Part shown: positions 1 to 11,970 of the stretch, piece after piece
Layout of the letters: every line of letters starts with the position of its first letter
Numbering within the stretch: the first letter of the stretch is position 1
Assembly: GCA_027604185.1 (NCBI GenBank)
Contig: JADGKB010000001.1
Location: 124,001-188,000 of the forward strand
Source: Boothiomyces macroporosus
Lineage: Eukaryota > Chytridiomycota > Chytridiomycetes > Rhizophydiales > Terramycetaceae
Direction of reading: 5' to 3'
Length of the DNA stretch: 64,000 nucleotides
Notes under the pieces: generated by a model
The model's input: only the letters and a program-made list of their open reading frames with translations
Databases searched by the model: none
Told to the model about the DNA's origin: nothing
Program-made: the position numbers and the translations under genes

Positions 1-1662
1 AATCCATTTGTTTTCCCATAATAACAGATACAGCTTGGTCGTATTTTCTTTGGTTCGGCTTGCAAAGATCAATAATCTTTCCTTTGAATCCCGGAAAGAG
101 CGTCCTTAAGGAATCTATTGCTTCTTTGAGCTTCTTTTTATGTCTGGTAGACTTTTCTTCTTGTTTAGCCTGCAACAATTTGTTTTGTACAACTTCAAGC
201 TTTTCGTGAATCTGGATTTCCTTTTGAGCCAGCATTTTCCTTTCGGACTCCAACTCGCTCTTTTCTTGCTGTTTTGATTCTAATATTTGTTGATTTTCAT
301 CCAAGACTATATTAGAAATAATTACCTTTGGATACTTTGGCAAGATTTTTTTCCAACAAGCGCTTTTCATCAGTCAATACAGTAAAATCGATTGGTTTAT
401 CAGTTTCCTTCAAGGTTTTTAGTCTCGTTTTGATATTCTTTACTTTGAGATATTCAAGTGCCAAATTTGATTCAATCTCTTGCTTTTTTTGCTGGTAAAC
501 AGCCAATTGCTCTGGATTTAATTGTATATCATCTTGGTTCAATTCATCCATCTTTTTTGCTATGTTGTCCAAATCTTTTTTCAACTGAGCCAAGTCTTGT
601 GTTTTTGTTTTTTGATTAGACAGTAAATCCGATAGTGATTGTTTAGATTTTGCCACTAGAGAGCTCAAGTGTTTTTGTTCTTGAATCAAGTTCACCATAG
701 ACAATTGCTTTAACTCTTGATTCGCAGTATTGATTTTCTTTTCATATAGCAAGACTTGCTTTTGATATTTGGCTTGCTGCTGGGTCAATTCCTTCCTTTT
801 TGTATTTGTTAATTGGCCTTCAAGTTTTTCCTTTGATTCCAATTCTTTTTCCAAAGCAGTGGAATTTTGCTTTAATCGCTGCTCCAGATGATACAACTTC
901 CACAGATGCAACAAGACAATCTTGATTAATAACAGTTACTTGATCTTGTTTTTTTGAAATCAAATTTTGATATTTTTTCATTTCGCGCTCTTGCTCCTTG
1001 TATTGCTTTAGCTGAATATTGATATTCTTTTTCTTGTTGTAATTAAGGTTTGTATTTTCTAGTGATTTCTGCATTTCTTGCTTTAGCTGCTCATATTCTT
1101 GCTTGTATTCCAAAGAACCGCTAATCTGTTCAATCAACCTGGTCAAGTCCTTTGGAGATTGCGAAGAGATCTGATTAGCTAAAATTTACTTGTTCAATAT
1201 CACCCTGAAATACCAAAAAGTTTCTTGCTTTCACCAGAATATCCTGATCACCAAGCACTTTCAAATAGTTGGCAAACGTAGTCGTCTTGTCATTGATTTT
1301 GTAAACACTAGAATTTCCTGTTGGTTATCAAGAAAATACCTTGGACGATTCTCTTGAAAGTCAAATCCCCTTCGTCTGTATCCAACACACAACTAACGTA
1401 GCATTCATCTTGAATCCCATCATTATAAATCAACTCTTGTAGCTGAGCTGATCTCAATTGATTGGTTTTTATCCCCAATACGAACGAAATCGCATCCATC
1501 AAGTTAGATTTCCCTATTTTTATATATCAAGTACCTGATCCGTTTGGCCCGATAATGCAGGTAAAGTCATTGATAAAATCAATTGTATGGAGCCTGTATT
1601 AGCCACTTTTACCCTTTGTATGACTTGAAATTGAAGAGACTGATTTGTTTAAGTTTACCCAT
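1..1662 (-). CDS. SMC1: SMC1, cohesin ATPase subunit (N-terminal half, runs off the window)
   Basis: Cohesin core subunit acting on chromosomes in the nucleus. After splicing, about 514 residues are present: Walker A GPNGSGKSN near residue 35, the SMC1-typical stretch FLVFQGDIEQ, a long coiled coil, and the start of the hinge (LFPGF, IDLCKPNQRKYDQAV) at the window edge. The start ATG at 1662-1660 gives MGKLKQISLFNFKSYKG, which matches the family N-terminus. Six introns of 19-22 nt (1594-1612, 1514-1534, 1318-1339, 1171-1189, 921-939, 307-325) break it; one lies inside the Walker A motif. Family assignment is firm because the hinge and N-terminus both resemble SMC1 rather than SMC2-4. The C-terminal half and Walker B lie outside the window. 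Confidence 0.93.
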
Positions 1663-1915
1663 TCAAGATCAGATTGTCCGAAAAAAGTTTGAATTCAGAC
1701 TCTTTCAAATTCAGCTTTTAAAACTTTTAAAGTTTAAATGTTTAATGAATTCTAGAATTCGTAATGTTGAGCATTTTTGTTTCCAAATACAACTGCAGAA
1801 TTCTAGAATCGATGACTACTGACTTTTCCCTATCTGTATATCGACCAATCTACTAAATCTATTATAAACGTTCCAGTGATATTCCGAAATACTCTTTAAA
1901 AACTTTGTCGAAATT

Positions 1916-3551
1916 ATGAGTGTAAATTCAATCCCAAAGTAAAAAAGAATTTAACCAGATTATTCCTGATTAACGTTTATTTTGAAAACAGTTGGACTGA
2001 AATAGAGCAGGAACGAATTCTGGATTACCTAAGCACAAATTCGCTGTCTATTAAACATGTTGATGAGTTTCTAGTTGATCTTGACCTGGATCAGCAAATC
2101 AAAGATTTCATTAATACGGAATTAGTTAAATTATCAACAGACAAGGAACTGCTTGATTGGTTCGTTAATGATCTAAAAGCGCTCTTGGAAAAGGTAAATA
2201 TTGCTCATTCAGCTGGACAAGAATTCCTTGTTTTACTTGTACATTCAAGAATTCCTTTTGGATTGGGAAAGCATGTCATTTGAACAATCAATCCAATTTT
2301 TCAACAAATTCAAATTGTTTTGTTCAGATGGGTATGATGGATTGGAGCTTTTAACTACTTTGAATTGGATAGATTCACTTGAAAGGTATGATAATATCCA
2401 CCCTGAATTGGAAAGAATCAAAAAGCACTTGCCCCTAGGCGACAGGTATATTTTATTAATCAGACATTACCTTGAATATCTTTACAACATGGCAAACTAC
2501 AACTTGCATTCTAGTATCAAATCACTCCAAGTATTTGCTGATTTCAGCATGCCGAAAACAAAGATTCAATCAATCTTGATTGATTTGATTTGTTTATATT
2601 ACAAACTAAATTATGTAGAGAAAGCTAAAGATATACTGCGGATTGGATTGATGTACGCCAGAGATGCAAACGATACAGATGCACTGCAGGTGTTGTTGAA
2701 TTGGACTAAAGTACTTGATGGTCAAGAGCAATTTGTTTACGATGGGGATCCCTTTGACTCCTCCTACCTTTGTCATAAAGCATTTGAATTTAAAAAACAA
2801 GGAAAGACAGTAAAGCATATTGCTTGTTTAGAACTAGTTGATAATGATTACAGTAACAACCAAATGGCTTTGAATTCAATGCTAGAAACCAGTATTTCAC
2901 TATTGATGAAAAAGAAGGGAGATTACAAACAGGCGTTAAGAGTAATATTATTCGATTATTATTATAATACAAAACAGTATAGAAGGGCACAGGAACTGAT
3001 TCATGAAACTATAGATAACGAATGGAAAGTTAGACAAGGGCTACTTTATTTCCAATACGGAGATTATGACAAATTGAATATTTTAAAAGAGAGTGGAGAA
3101 TGGGGTTTGATTTACTTGTCAATGATTTACATTGAGAATAATCAAATAATCAAAGCCCAACAAACTATTTTAAAAGCAATAGTGGAATCTCATTCATTGG
3201 TTAATAGTATTGCAAATCTAGTATTTGCACTTGTTTTATTACTACTCAATGAAAAAGAAAAGGCAAAGGCAAAGATAGAGAGTGTAGAATTGGATGTGCT
3301 TACGAATGCGGATTTGAAATGGCAAGGATATTGTTTCTATATCAAAGGATTGATTGAGGACAGTGATTGGTTAATCAAGGAAGCGCTTAGATGTATTTCT
3401 TTTTAATTTAGGTTTTAAAAAGATTGATTTTGTTGATGGAATGTCAGACTGTTTTTTGGTTTTGGGAGAGGTAAGGCAAGCAAGTGATATCAATGCAAAG
3501 ATATTTGATGATTCATTGGACTATGATTCATTGATAGAGTCCTTGGAATGA
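1916..3551 (+). CDS. APC5-like anaphase-promoting complex subunit
   Basis: Predicted TPR-type scaffold subunit of the APC/C ubiquitin ligase, 525 residues after removing introns at 1939-1958, 2194-2212 and 3393-3411 (20, 19, 19 nt). The central part (IRHYLEYLYNMANYNLHSSIKSLQVFADF, read in pieces) resembles the conserved APC5 block with an LH-x-YFDY core, followed by TPR-like helices with AKDILRIGLMYARDANDTDA, like the APC5 repeat in which aspartate follows an AR pair. The rest is helical repeat. I recognise this by pattern only; another TPR scaffold cannot be excluded. The last exon after 3411 adds about 46 residues and ends at TGA 3549-3551. Confidence 0.6.
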
Positions 3552-3743
3552 GACTTTAATAAACATGTTATAATTCAGGATTGATTAGAACAAATCTATT
3601 GAAACCACTGAGCTCTTGGTTCTAACCCACGTTTATCTTGGATTATTCCTAGAGGCGGTAAATGCACAAAGGAATAACTTTGTAGCTCACTTTATTTCAA
3701 CAATGGATAGCTTATTTTTTCTTTTTTTTTTAAAAAAATAAAA

Positions 3744-4079
3744 ATGACTGCTGCAGTAAGAGGAAATAATGTATCTGGCAGACCATGGAAATCAGTACAG
3801 GAACCTAAACGATCACTAGTAAAGAACAATGCCAGCAAAGTCGGTTTCAAAGCCCGCCAAGAGCTGTTGAAAAAACAAAATATTGTCAAGCAATTAGTGA
3901 AAGAAAAGGAACGAGAAAAGCTAGAAGAAAAGGAGAGATTAAAGAAAGAATTGGAGGAAAGGAAAAAGAGGAAATTAGAGAATGAGCAAAAGGCAGAAGT
4001 AGTGCAAAAGATATCAGCAGCGAAATTAAAGAGAATGAAAAAGAAGCAGTTGAGACAACTGCAAAAGAAATCTGCTTAA
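3744..4079 (+). CDS. CGR1: CGR1-family rRNA-processing protein
   Basis: Small nucleolar protein of 60S ribosome biogenesis. The 111-residue single-exon product has the CGR1 N-terminal motif SGRPWKSVQ around residues 11-19, followed by a highly charged Lys/Glu/Arg helix to the C-terminus, as in yeast Cgr1 and animal CCDC86. The ATG follows an A/T homopolymer run (about 3715-3743). Length is normal for fungal CGR1. It has no intron, unlike most neighbours. Confidence 0.82.
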   Translation: MTAAVRGNNVSGRPWKSVQEPKRSLVKNNASKVGFKARQELLKKQNIVKQLVKEKEREKLEEKERLKKELEERKKRKLENEQKAEVVQKISAAKLKRMKKKQLRQLQKKSA

Positions 4080-4245
4080 TATAATCTGTTTATCGTCTTT
4101 GTCTTACAAGCAGAGTAATTTGTATAATCGGTTTATCGTCCTCATACAGGTCTCCACCTGTTGCGTTAATGAGGCTTTTATGTGAATTAAAGTTAAGGTT
4201 TAGCATCAGATGACCAAAATAGAGTTTAAAAACCTTTTTTACTTT

Positions 4246-4250
4246 ACGCG
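4246..4250 (+). promoter_or_regulatory. ACGCG box two bases before the start codon
   Basis: ACGCG followed by AA and the ATG at 4253. This is the core of the fungal MCB element bound by MBF/SBF-type factors. The same arrangement occurs at the LRR gene (51208-51212, minus strand), and near-identical spacing at CFAP221 (52014-52018). Function is inferred from the repeated placement only. Confidence 0.35.
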
Positions 4251-4252
4251 AA

Positions 4253-6010
4253 ATGTATTCTTATACAGACACTGACGATGATTCGTACAAATACAGTTCA
4301 TCTGATATCCACACCCACTCGCTAAAGAGTATCTTGAAATCAAACGAAAACCAAAAGATGATGAATATAATGACCGCCTCAGATGCCAAAACACACGAGT
4401 TAAATCTGAAAATTAAAAGCCTGGAACAGTACATTCTAGAGCTGCAGAAAAAGAATATAGTTGATTTTGATTAATTTAGGAACTTGAAAATGTAAAAAAC
4501 TTGAACCAGAGTGAAGATGAAACCAAGGAATCATTAAGAGGACTATCAAATTTGAATACGGATCTGTTACAACAAAACTCTCTCTTGAGAAGAGAGAATT
4601 TGTTGCTTAAAGACAAGTTAAAGACGTTGGGTTATCAAACTCTAGTTAATCAGATAACAGACACGGATACTCTTGATTTGGACTCAATTAGTCCAACCGT
4701 GTTATTTCAAAAGATTCAGTATGAAAATCAACAGGTTCAAACTGAAGATTTCACAGAAATTGAAAATGCCTGTAAAGCAGAATTGCAATTGAACGAGTAT
4801 ATAAACAAGTACCAAATGGAAAAAGATATTAATCAAACACTCTATGCAGAGGTTGAACAGCTAAAGAATGAGATTAAAGTACTAGAGAGTAATTATACAA
4901 AGTTATCAAATGACGCGGAAATTGTATTTTCATCAAATCAATTAATAACAAGTAACTATCAAACCGTACAAAACAAGAATGAAGAATTAGCTGCAAAGAA
5001 TCAAGAACTAGTATCAATTACTAAAAAACTAAAAACATCGCTATATTTAGTACAAAAGGAAAAGGAAACATTGGAAAAAACTAATCATCAGATTGAAATG
5101 ATTAACATCAAATCTCAGTCAACTTTGGAAACAATACCAATATTGGAAAAGATTATTGATCAAGACAAGGATAAATTTACCAATGAAATTAAACTACTGA
5201 AACAAACGATAGATATATTGGAAAGAGAGAACAAGGAGCTGAAAAATGAAAAGATTGATACTAATGAATACTACTTGTTGATGGCTAATAATTCAAACAA
5301 TATTGATTTAATAGATAAACTCGAAAAAGAATTACAAAGCCAAATAGAATCAATGATTGAAAACAAACAACTAATCAATAAACAGCAAAACGCAATCAAA
5401 AGTAAAACAATAGAAAACAAGAGACTTTTAAAGAGTATTGAAGAATTAAGAGCAAATTTAAAACAAAAAGAATCGATAATTGCTGGCCAAAAGATTAGAT
5501 TAGAAAACAGTCAAGAAAAGATTGATGAATTAACATCAAAATTCAAATCAAATTTATCTTTATTGTCAACAAAAACAGAGATTATAAAGAATTTGAAATC
5601 AATTAAACCCGTAGAACCAGTTACAGTGATAAAGCAAATCAAGGAAACTGATACAAAGGCAAGGAAAAAGCTGTTTGAATGTCAATCTGAAATCAAGAAT
5701 CTTAAAACCATTTTACAAGATAATAGCCAAACTATAACCAATCTCAAGTCGCAATACAAGTCTAAAATATTACAGATTGAGAACAAGCAAAAGATATACT
5801 GTTATAGAGAGCATCAGTATAGGAACGTGCTCAATAGTCTAGTTACAAACAAAGAGTATCAGAATATATCTACCAAAGTAACTTTGATTAATGTAGATAT
5901 TGGAGCTGGATTATAATGAATTGGTTCAAAGTGAAGTTGATGCTATTTTGGATAAGCTAGAGTTTCAAAAGGAGCTTTTGGATTATTTTAGAGATAAAAA
6001 TATATGTTGA
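4253..6010 (+). CDS. Long coiled-coil protein of unknown function
   Basis: 572 residues after removing introns at 4460-4479 (20 nt) and 5878-5896 (19 nt). The first 60 residues are Ser/Asp/Tyr-rich and look disordered; the rest is a nearly continuous coiled coil rich in Lys, Glu, Asn and Leu. I cannot name a family; centrosomal, basal-body or tethering roles are possible by composition only. An ACGCG element sits two bases before the ATG (4246-4250), as at the LRR gene and CFAP221. The C-terminus is uncertain: a GT donor at 6006 and AG at 6031 would make a 26-nt intron and extend the protein about 30 residues to a TGA near 6126. Confidence 0.75.
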
Positions 6011-6179
6011 TTTGATTTTTGTAATATTCAGTAGAACTGCCTCGCAACTGCTTTCGAGAGGTATTGATTACCTCAACACTCTATTCAACTTGGTTATTGT
6101 TCATGATGGATGCCCTAACCTTCTGAAATCTGTAACTAGAGCAAACACTGAAAAGTTTCAATTTTTCATTCTTGATCTC

Positions 6180-7740
6180 ATGAGGTATCAAGTCCCACTC
6201 TTGTTTTCCATAGGCTCCATATTCATTGGACTAATAATATACGCAGCTAAACCACAGCATCCAACACTATTACAAATATCCTCTTTATATTTCACTCCAA
6301 ATGCACCCCTACTTTTTAATTTAATGCAAGTAAAATCTATTACAGAGGATAATAAAACTACAGTGCAGATTTATAGAAACAATTCACAGTTTGCTGGACA
6401 GTATGAATTTAATGGAAAATTGCTGTACACAATTCATAACGAGCACCAAGTTGGATTCGTATACCAAGTGATTGTTGAACAGGACGTTTATTATGGAATA
6501 GATTATATAGTAGGAAATCAGCTACTTCCAGGGAGTTTGAAAATATCCAGAATTCGTAATTATTCCTAACTCAGTAATGACATACAACAATCACTTGTTG
6601 TATAGTAGAAAAGATGATCCTAGGCTATTTAGAATACTGTTATCAGATGGGCTACCTAGAACAGAAAACTATTTGGAGCACTTGGGAGAAAAGGGTCCAA
6701 GCCAGTGGAATACAGAAATACCTGGTCCTTTACAAAAGAACCATCCTGGAAGAATCCTTTGCTATTCTTATTTGAAATCAAAACCAAATACCCATTCAAT
6801 ACTAGTAGTTCAGTATCTTCCATATGAGAAATCCGTGTTTTTTAAAATAATGGTTTCAATCTACACGTTTTCAGATGGTGCTTGGTACAAAGATGTCCTA
6901 TGGCAAACGGAATTAGCTGGATTGGGGGAAGAGTAGCATATATCTAAACTAGTTTGATTGATTCTGACTCTGTGGATTACTTGTATTTCCTGACAAATCC
7001 AATTCTTGGCACTTTGTCAAATGGTGAAATGGTAGTATTTGTATTTATAGAACAAATGTTTACACTGTCATTCCAAAACAAGAATAATCTGCACGGGTAT
7101 GTATTAAAGACCCAACCAGTGATGGGAATGTACGGATCAGATTTTGATATAGACTTGATTAATGTTATACAAACGGATGCAATCTACATTTCACTAGTTT
7201 CCGAGAACCAAAAGATTTTCATTTTTACAGACAAATTGATCAAGCAAAACGTCTTTTCCAAGCTATCAAAGTACATCTGGTATTACATTGAATCGCCAGG
7301 TATTTTTGTAGAGATGATTGGCGTGTTTCTACTCTCAATATTAGACAAGTATTTGCAGGAAGAAACTATAGATATTTCGCAGATTGACTTTCCAATTGAA
7401 AAAACGATATTTAATCTCGTTGGAATGTGGCAAGGCGATCAACATATTACTTTCTTGACCAAATTTAAAGATTCTGTTTGTTTATTACTACAAGACGGCA
7501 CAGCAGTAGTCTTGGATCCAACGGTAATCGATACGACGCCCAGTGGAATTCTATTCGTTACTAAGCGGTGGGCTTTATTACTGTCTCTATGCTCAATTGT
7601 ACTATTATTTACGCTAAACGAAGTCAAGTACGTTTTGTTAACCTAGCCCTAATCATAATGCGCATTCTACTTTATTATTTTATACCATTGTTTATTTTGT
7701 ACTTTTGGCACTAGCTTTTGGGATACTGATTGTTGATTAA
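6180..7740 (+). CDS. Orphan protein with one N-terminal and two C-terminal membrane helices
   Basis: About 500 residues from ATG 6180 after removing introns at 6556-6574 (19 nt), 6933-6952 (20 nt) and 7628-7646 (19 nt). It has a membrane helix near residues 4-22, a long beta-rich middle of about 420 residues with many aromatic and hydrophobic alternations, and two close C-terminal helices (WALLLSLCSIVLLF, then FYTIVYFVLLALAFGILIV). The topology recalls an ER or vacuole-membrane protein with a lumenal beta domain, but I recognise no family. The frame is open upstream to about 6032 without an ATG, so an extra 5' exon is possible. Confidence 0.6.
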
Positions 7741-7848
7741 AAATGTAGATTTTGAATTACATGTGAATATCTTACTAATCATGTGATTATTGAATTTACT
7801 ATATGTACACAAACAACCTTGTTTTTATTTTTTTTTCAATCATTTCAA

Positions 7849-10691
7849 ATGCTGTTTTCAAAATCATTTATAAAAAAGACAAAGAAGGGTTCAGTTATAA
7901 AGATAGTCAAAGAGCATTATCTAAGGGACGATATTGACTGTGGAATACCATCTTGTTCAAGCTGCAAAACCGAATCACAGCTCACTGACGGACCATACAT
8001 TATTCCAGATACAAACATGCTCTATCATCAGATTGACTTGATGGAGCATCAAGGAATGCAGAATATCATTATTTTGCAAACTGTTTTACAAGAATTGAAG
8101 CACAAGAGTTTACCTATTTATCAACGAATTAGAAACCTGATTCCCAAAAAGCAAATTTATGTTTTTTGTAATGAACACCATAGAGAAACATTTGTTAAAA
8201 CTGAAATGGGGGAAAGCCCGAATGATAGGAATGATCGAGCTATTCGAAGGGCTACCGAGTGGTATGTTGCACATTGCAACAAAAACAATTTTATTCTTGT
8301 GACAGACGATAGAGATAACCGTCAGAAAGCAATCAAGCAAGGATTGGCAGCTAAATCTGTTAGAGAATATGTCGAGACTTTGCCATTCAAAGATATACTG
8401 GATTTAGTGGCAAACCATGACGAAGTACTGGATGCACAGAATTCATTCACTTACCCTGAGCATTTATCTCAGATTCAAATATCTGCAGGGTTGAAATCAG
8501 GTGCTTTTCATCAAGGTGTATTAAGTATTAGTGGACACAACTTTTTGGAAGCAACCACGATTATAAAGCACAATAATGAAGAAAAAACGATTCACATTGT
8601 AGGAAGAGAGCATTTGAACCGTGGCATTCAAGGTGACGTAGTTGCAATTCAAGTATTACCAGAATCAGAATGGAAGTCTAGTATTTCTACCATTGTGGAA
8701 GAAGAAGTCGCCGAAGATTTAAATGTTGATGAAAAGGAAAAGATTGATCTTGTTCCAACTGGAAAAGTCGTTGGTATTATCAAGAGGAATTGGAGACCAT
8801 ACTGTGGTACGATTGATGTATCATCCGTTCAACAAACATCAACTTTATCTGCTGTACAATCAGTGTTCTTTTGGTCAATGGATAAGCGAATACCAAAAAT
8901 CAGAATTAAAACTAGACAGGCGCAGGATCTTGTTGGAAAACGTATTATTGTTGCAATTGATTCCTGGGAAAAGAACTCTAGATACCCTGCTGGTCACTTT
9001 GTTCGTGTTCTAGGAGAGGTTGGAGATAAGCAAACTGAAACTGAAGTGTTACTATTAGAACATGATGTGCCATTTGCTCCCTTTTCTCCTCTTGTGCTTT
9101 CATTCCTTCCTGAAGAAGGGGAAAATTGGATTGTGCAAGACAAGCATCTGGCAAATAGAAGAGATTTTAGAGGTTGGGATATATGCAGTATTGATCCACC
9201 CGGCTGTACTGATATTGATGATGCACTTCACGCAAAATTACTACCGAACGGTAACTATCAAGTTGGGGTCCGTAAGTGTTGCTTAACATAGATATTGCTG
9301 ATGTTTCTCATTTTGTTAAGCCAGAAAACGCAATGGACTTGGAAGCACAGAGAAGAGGTACAACCGTTTACTTGGTGGATAAAAGAATCGACATGTTACC
9401 TGGACTATTAGGGACCAATTTATGCTCACTGAGATCAAATGTTGACCGTTTAGCATTCTCTTGCATTTGGGAAATCACACCGCAAGCTGAAATCCTTTCT
9501 TGTGAATACACTAAATCTGTCATTCGATCAAAGAATTCTTTTACATATGACGAAGCGCAAGCCAGACTTGATGATCCAAACATGAATGATCCTGTCTCAC
9601 TTGGAATTAAAGCATTGAATACGCTAGCTAAACAATTAAGAAAGAAGCGTATGGAAGCTGGTGCACTTACTCTTGCTTCTCCAGAAGTGCGTTTTAGGAT
9701 GGAAAATGATTCTCAGGACCCTGTTGATGTAGAGATGAAAGAATTAAAGGACACAAATGCTTTGGTAGAAGAATTTATGTTGCTCGCAAACATCTATGTG
9801 GCCAAAAAAATCTACGACACTTTTCCTGATAGTTCATTGCTTCGTAGACATCCAAAACCGCCAGCAAATAATTTCGAGCCTTTGATTAAAGCAGTGGCAC
9901 CGCTTGGTATTGAAATAGATCCAAGCACTTCAAAGACACTTTCAGATTCACTCGACAATGCTGTACTGCCATCAGATGCTTACTTTAACAAGCTGATTAG
10001 AATTATGACAACTAGATGTATGATGCAAGCAGTCTATTTCTGTTCTGGAACTCTTTCCGAGCCCGATTTCTGGCATTACGGTCTTGCATCTCCAATTTAC
10101 ACACATTTCACCTCTCCAATTCGAAGATACTCTGATTTGCAAGTTCACAGATTATTAGCAGCTTGTATTGGATACGAAAAGGATTATTCATCAGATTTGG
10201 TTGACAAAACAAAAGTGAAAGAAATGTGTGATGGTAAAATGATTATTAACCTAGTATTGAATTATAGACACCGTATGGCGCAACAGGCCGCCAGATCGTC
10301 AGTTGAACTGTACACACATCTGTTCTTTAAAGGAAAGACTTTACAAGAAGAAGCATACGTGATAAGAATATTAAAGAATGGCTTTGTAGTGCTAATACCA
10401 AAGTAATAGTTGCTAATGTATAGATATGGTGTAGAGGGTATTATATATTCATCACCAAACCCTGACGAGCCTGCTGTTTTAACACTCAATGCAGAAGAGA
10501 ATGTTCTAGTTAATGGCAATATTAGAATTGGACTATTCAACAAAGTAAAAGTTCAAATCACGGTGAATGAAGCAGGCGAAGCTGGGCAAAGAAGTAAATT
10601 ATGTTTAGAATTGATTGAACCATCAATTAAAGGGATGGTTAAACCAGCCGAATCTAAACCGAAAGCCAAGAAACAAAAAACTAAAAAATAA
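7849..10691 (+). CDS. DIS3: DIS3/RRP44, catalytic nuclease of the RNA exosome
   Basis: Processive 3'-5' exoribonuclease and endonuclease of the nuclear and cytoplasmic exosome, 933 residues. Order: CR3 cysteine motif (CGIPSCSSC, about residues 31-39), PIN domain with acidic residues PDTN and TDDRDN, two cold-shock domains, RNB domain with the catalytic signature DPPGCTDIDDALH, and a C-terminal S1 domain ending in a lysine-rich tail. Introns at 9272-9291 (20 nt, inside the RNB domain) and 10403-10423 (21 nt). The start MLFSKSF matches the family N-terminus MLKSK. All four RNB aspartates and the PIN acidic residues appear intact, so both activities are expected. Confidence 0.97.
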
Positions 10692-10988
10692 ACACAATTC
10701 AGTTTTGCGTTTTAAACGGGCGTGTGTTTCCGCGTTTGTGATCAAAGACGATACCCCCATTCGGGAATTCGGTGTGTGGTCCCAAGAAACAAAAGCTGCA
10801 ATTCAGCTTGAAATTGGCAAGCAAAAGTCTGTGTCAATATAGCAAACTTTTCTCTTCCATAAATATCAGTAAAACTGCATTTATCCAATGTTAAAGCACT
10901 ACTGAGTTACACAAAACGCTTGTGAACCCTATGATTGTGTAACCCATGCGGTTAAGGAACTCAAATAGAATGGTACAGCTTTTCCTTT

Positions 10989-11963
10989 ATGATCATTTCA
11001 ATAATAAGCATAATACTAGTATCAGCGCAATTCGGTGTACTATTCACACCAACATGGAGAACAAAATCGTACTGGATATCACTGTTTATACTTGTAGCCT
11101 TTGACGTCCTTGCGACTTTCTTGATATTAATGACAATCGATGTAGATGGGAATGCGACGATATACCCAAATTGTCTGATAGATTTGATAAACAAAGTAGT
11201 GTCTTTGATGGAAATATCTATATGTGTTTCTACGATTGATACTGTGTGCAATGGGAAATCAATCAAGTACTATTGGTTTACATCCGCATTCTGCTGTCTA
11301 GTGTTGGGAAGCTCTGCTTGGGGGGCTACGTTTCTATTTCCAACAGTCGATCTTGTGGAATACTGTATTCTGATCCCATTTGAATTGTTGGTCTTAATGA
11401 TAACTTTCAAAAAGATTAATGATACTGTGCAGCGGATAGACATTGACCTTCCAGCAAGAGCTACGGAAAAGAAGAAGGTGTTGGAGATTATTAAGCGATT
11501 TATCTCCTTTTTTACCCTCTCGTTGGCTACTGTTTGGTCATTCATGTTCATTCTGATGATTATCAATGCGTTTAGACCATTCGCGATGATTAAAGATTTT
11601 CTTACATATGGCTATCTGGCCAGGTCTTTTATACATCTAGTGTCAGTGGTTTGGGGACTGCGGCCAAACAACCGGAGATTCATTTCGTATGGAAAAGCAA
11701 CTACACAGGTTCAACCAGAAGATGTTTCGTTAAAGCTATCAAAAGAAACCGTTTCAGTATCCATTCCAATTGTAGATTTTCCAATAGTGGAAATTCAAAC
11801 CCCATCTACAGCAATGGTGGTTGACAGCATTGATACAATGGGTGCCGCCCGGGAAAGATTATTTGGTACAAATAACAGTCAAATTCTCGAGCGAATGTTC
11901 CAAGATATGTCTACCCTGGACCATTTCAACTTTTCAATCAATCATACTAATTCCCGTATATAA
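10989..11963 (+). CDS. Orphan multi-pass membrane protein, about seven helices
   Basis: Single-exon 324-residue protein. The first 230 residues contain about seven hydrophobic segments, starting right at the N-terminus (IISIISIILVSAQFGVLF), with a short basic loop between helices 5 and 6 (ATEKKKVLEIIKRF). The last 90 residues are polar, as in a cytoplasmic tail. The layout is like a heptahelical receptor or a lipid-scrambling protein, but no diagnostic motif is visible. Its stop at 11961-11963 lies seven bases from the stop of the convergent NIPA gene, so the two must share 3' flanking sequence. Confidence 0.65.
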   Translation: MIISIISIILVSAQFGVLFTPTWRTKSYWISLFILVAFDVLATFLILMTIDVDGNATIYPNCLIDLINKVVSLMEISICVSTIDTVCNGKSIKYYWFTSAFCCLVLGSSAWGATFLFPTVDLVEYCILIPFELLVLMITFKKINDTVQRIDIDLPARATEKKKVLEIIKRFISFFTLSLATVWSFMFILMIINAFRPFAMIKDFLTYGYLARSFIHLVSVVWGLRPNNRRFISYGKATTQVQPEDVSLKLSKETVSVSIPIVDFPIVEIQTPSTAMVVDSIDTMGAARERLFGTNNSQILERMFQDMSTLDHFNFSINHTNSRI

Positions 11964-11970
11964 TATATTA

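Noticed and set aside
3615..3635. T-arm-like sequence TTGGTTCTAACCCACG suggesting a tRNA gene
   Set aside because: No matching A box, anticodon stem or acceptor stem at the right distance, and the purine at the third T-loop position is missing.
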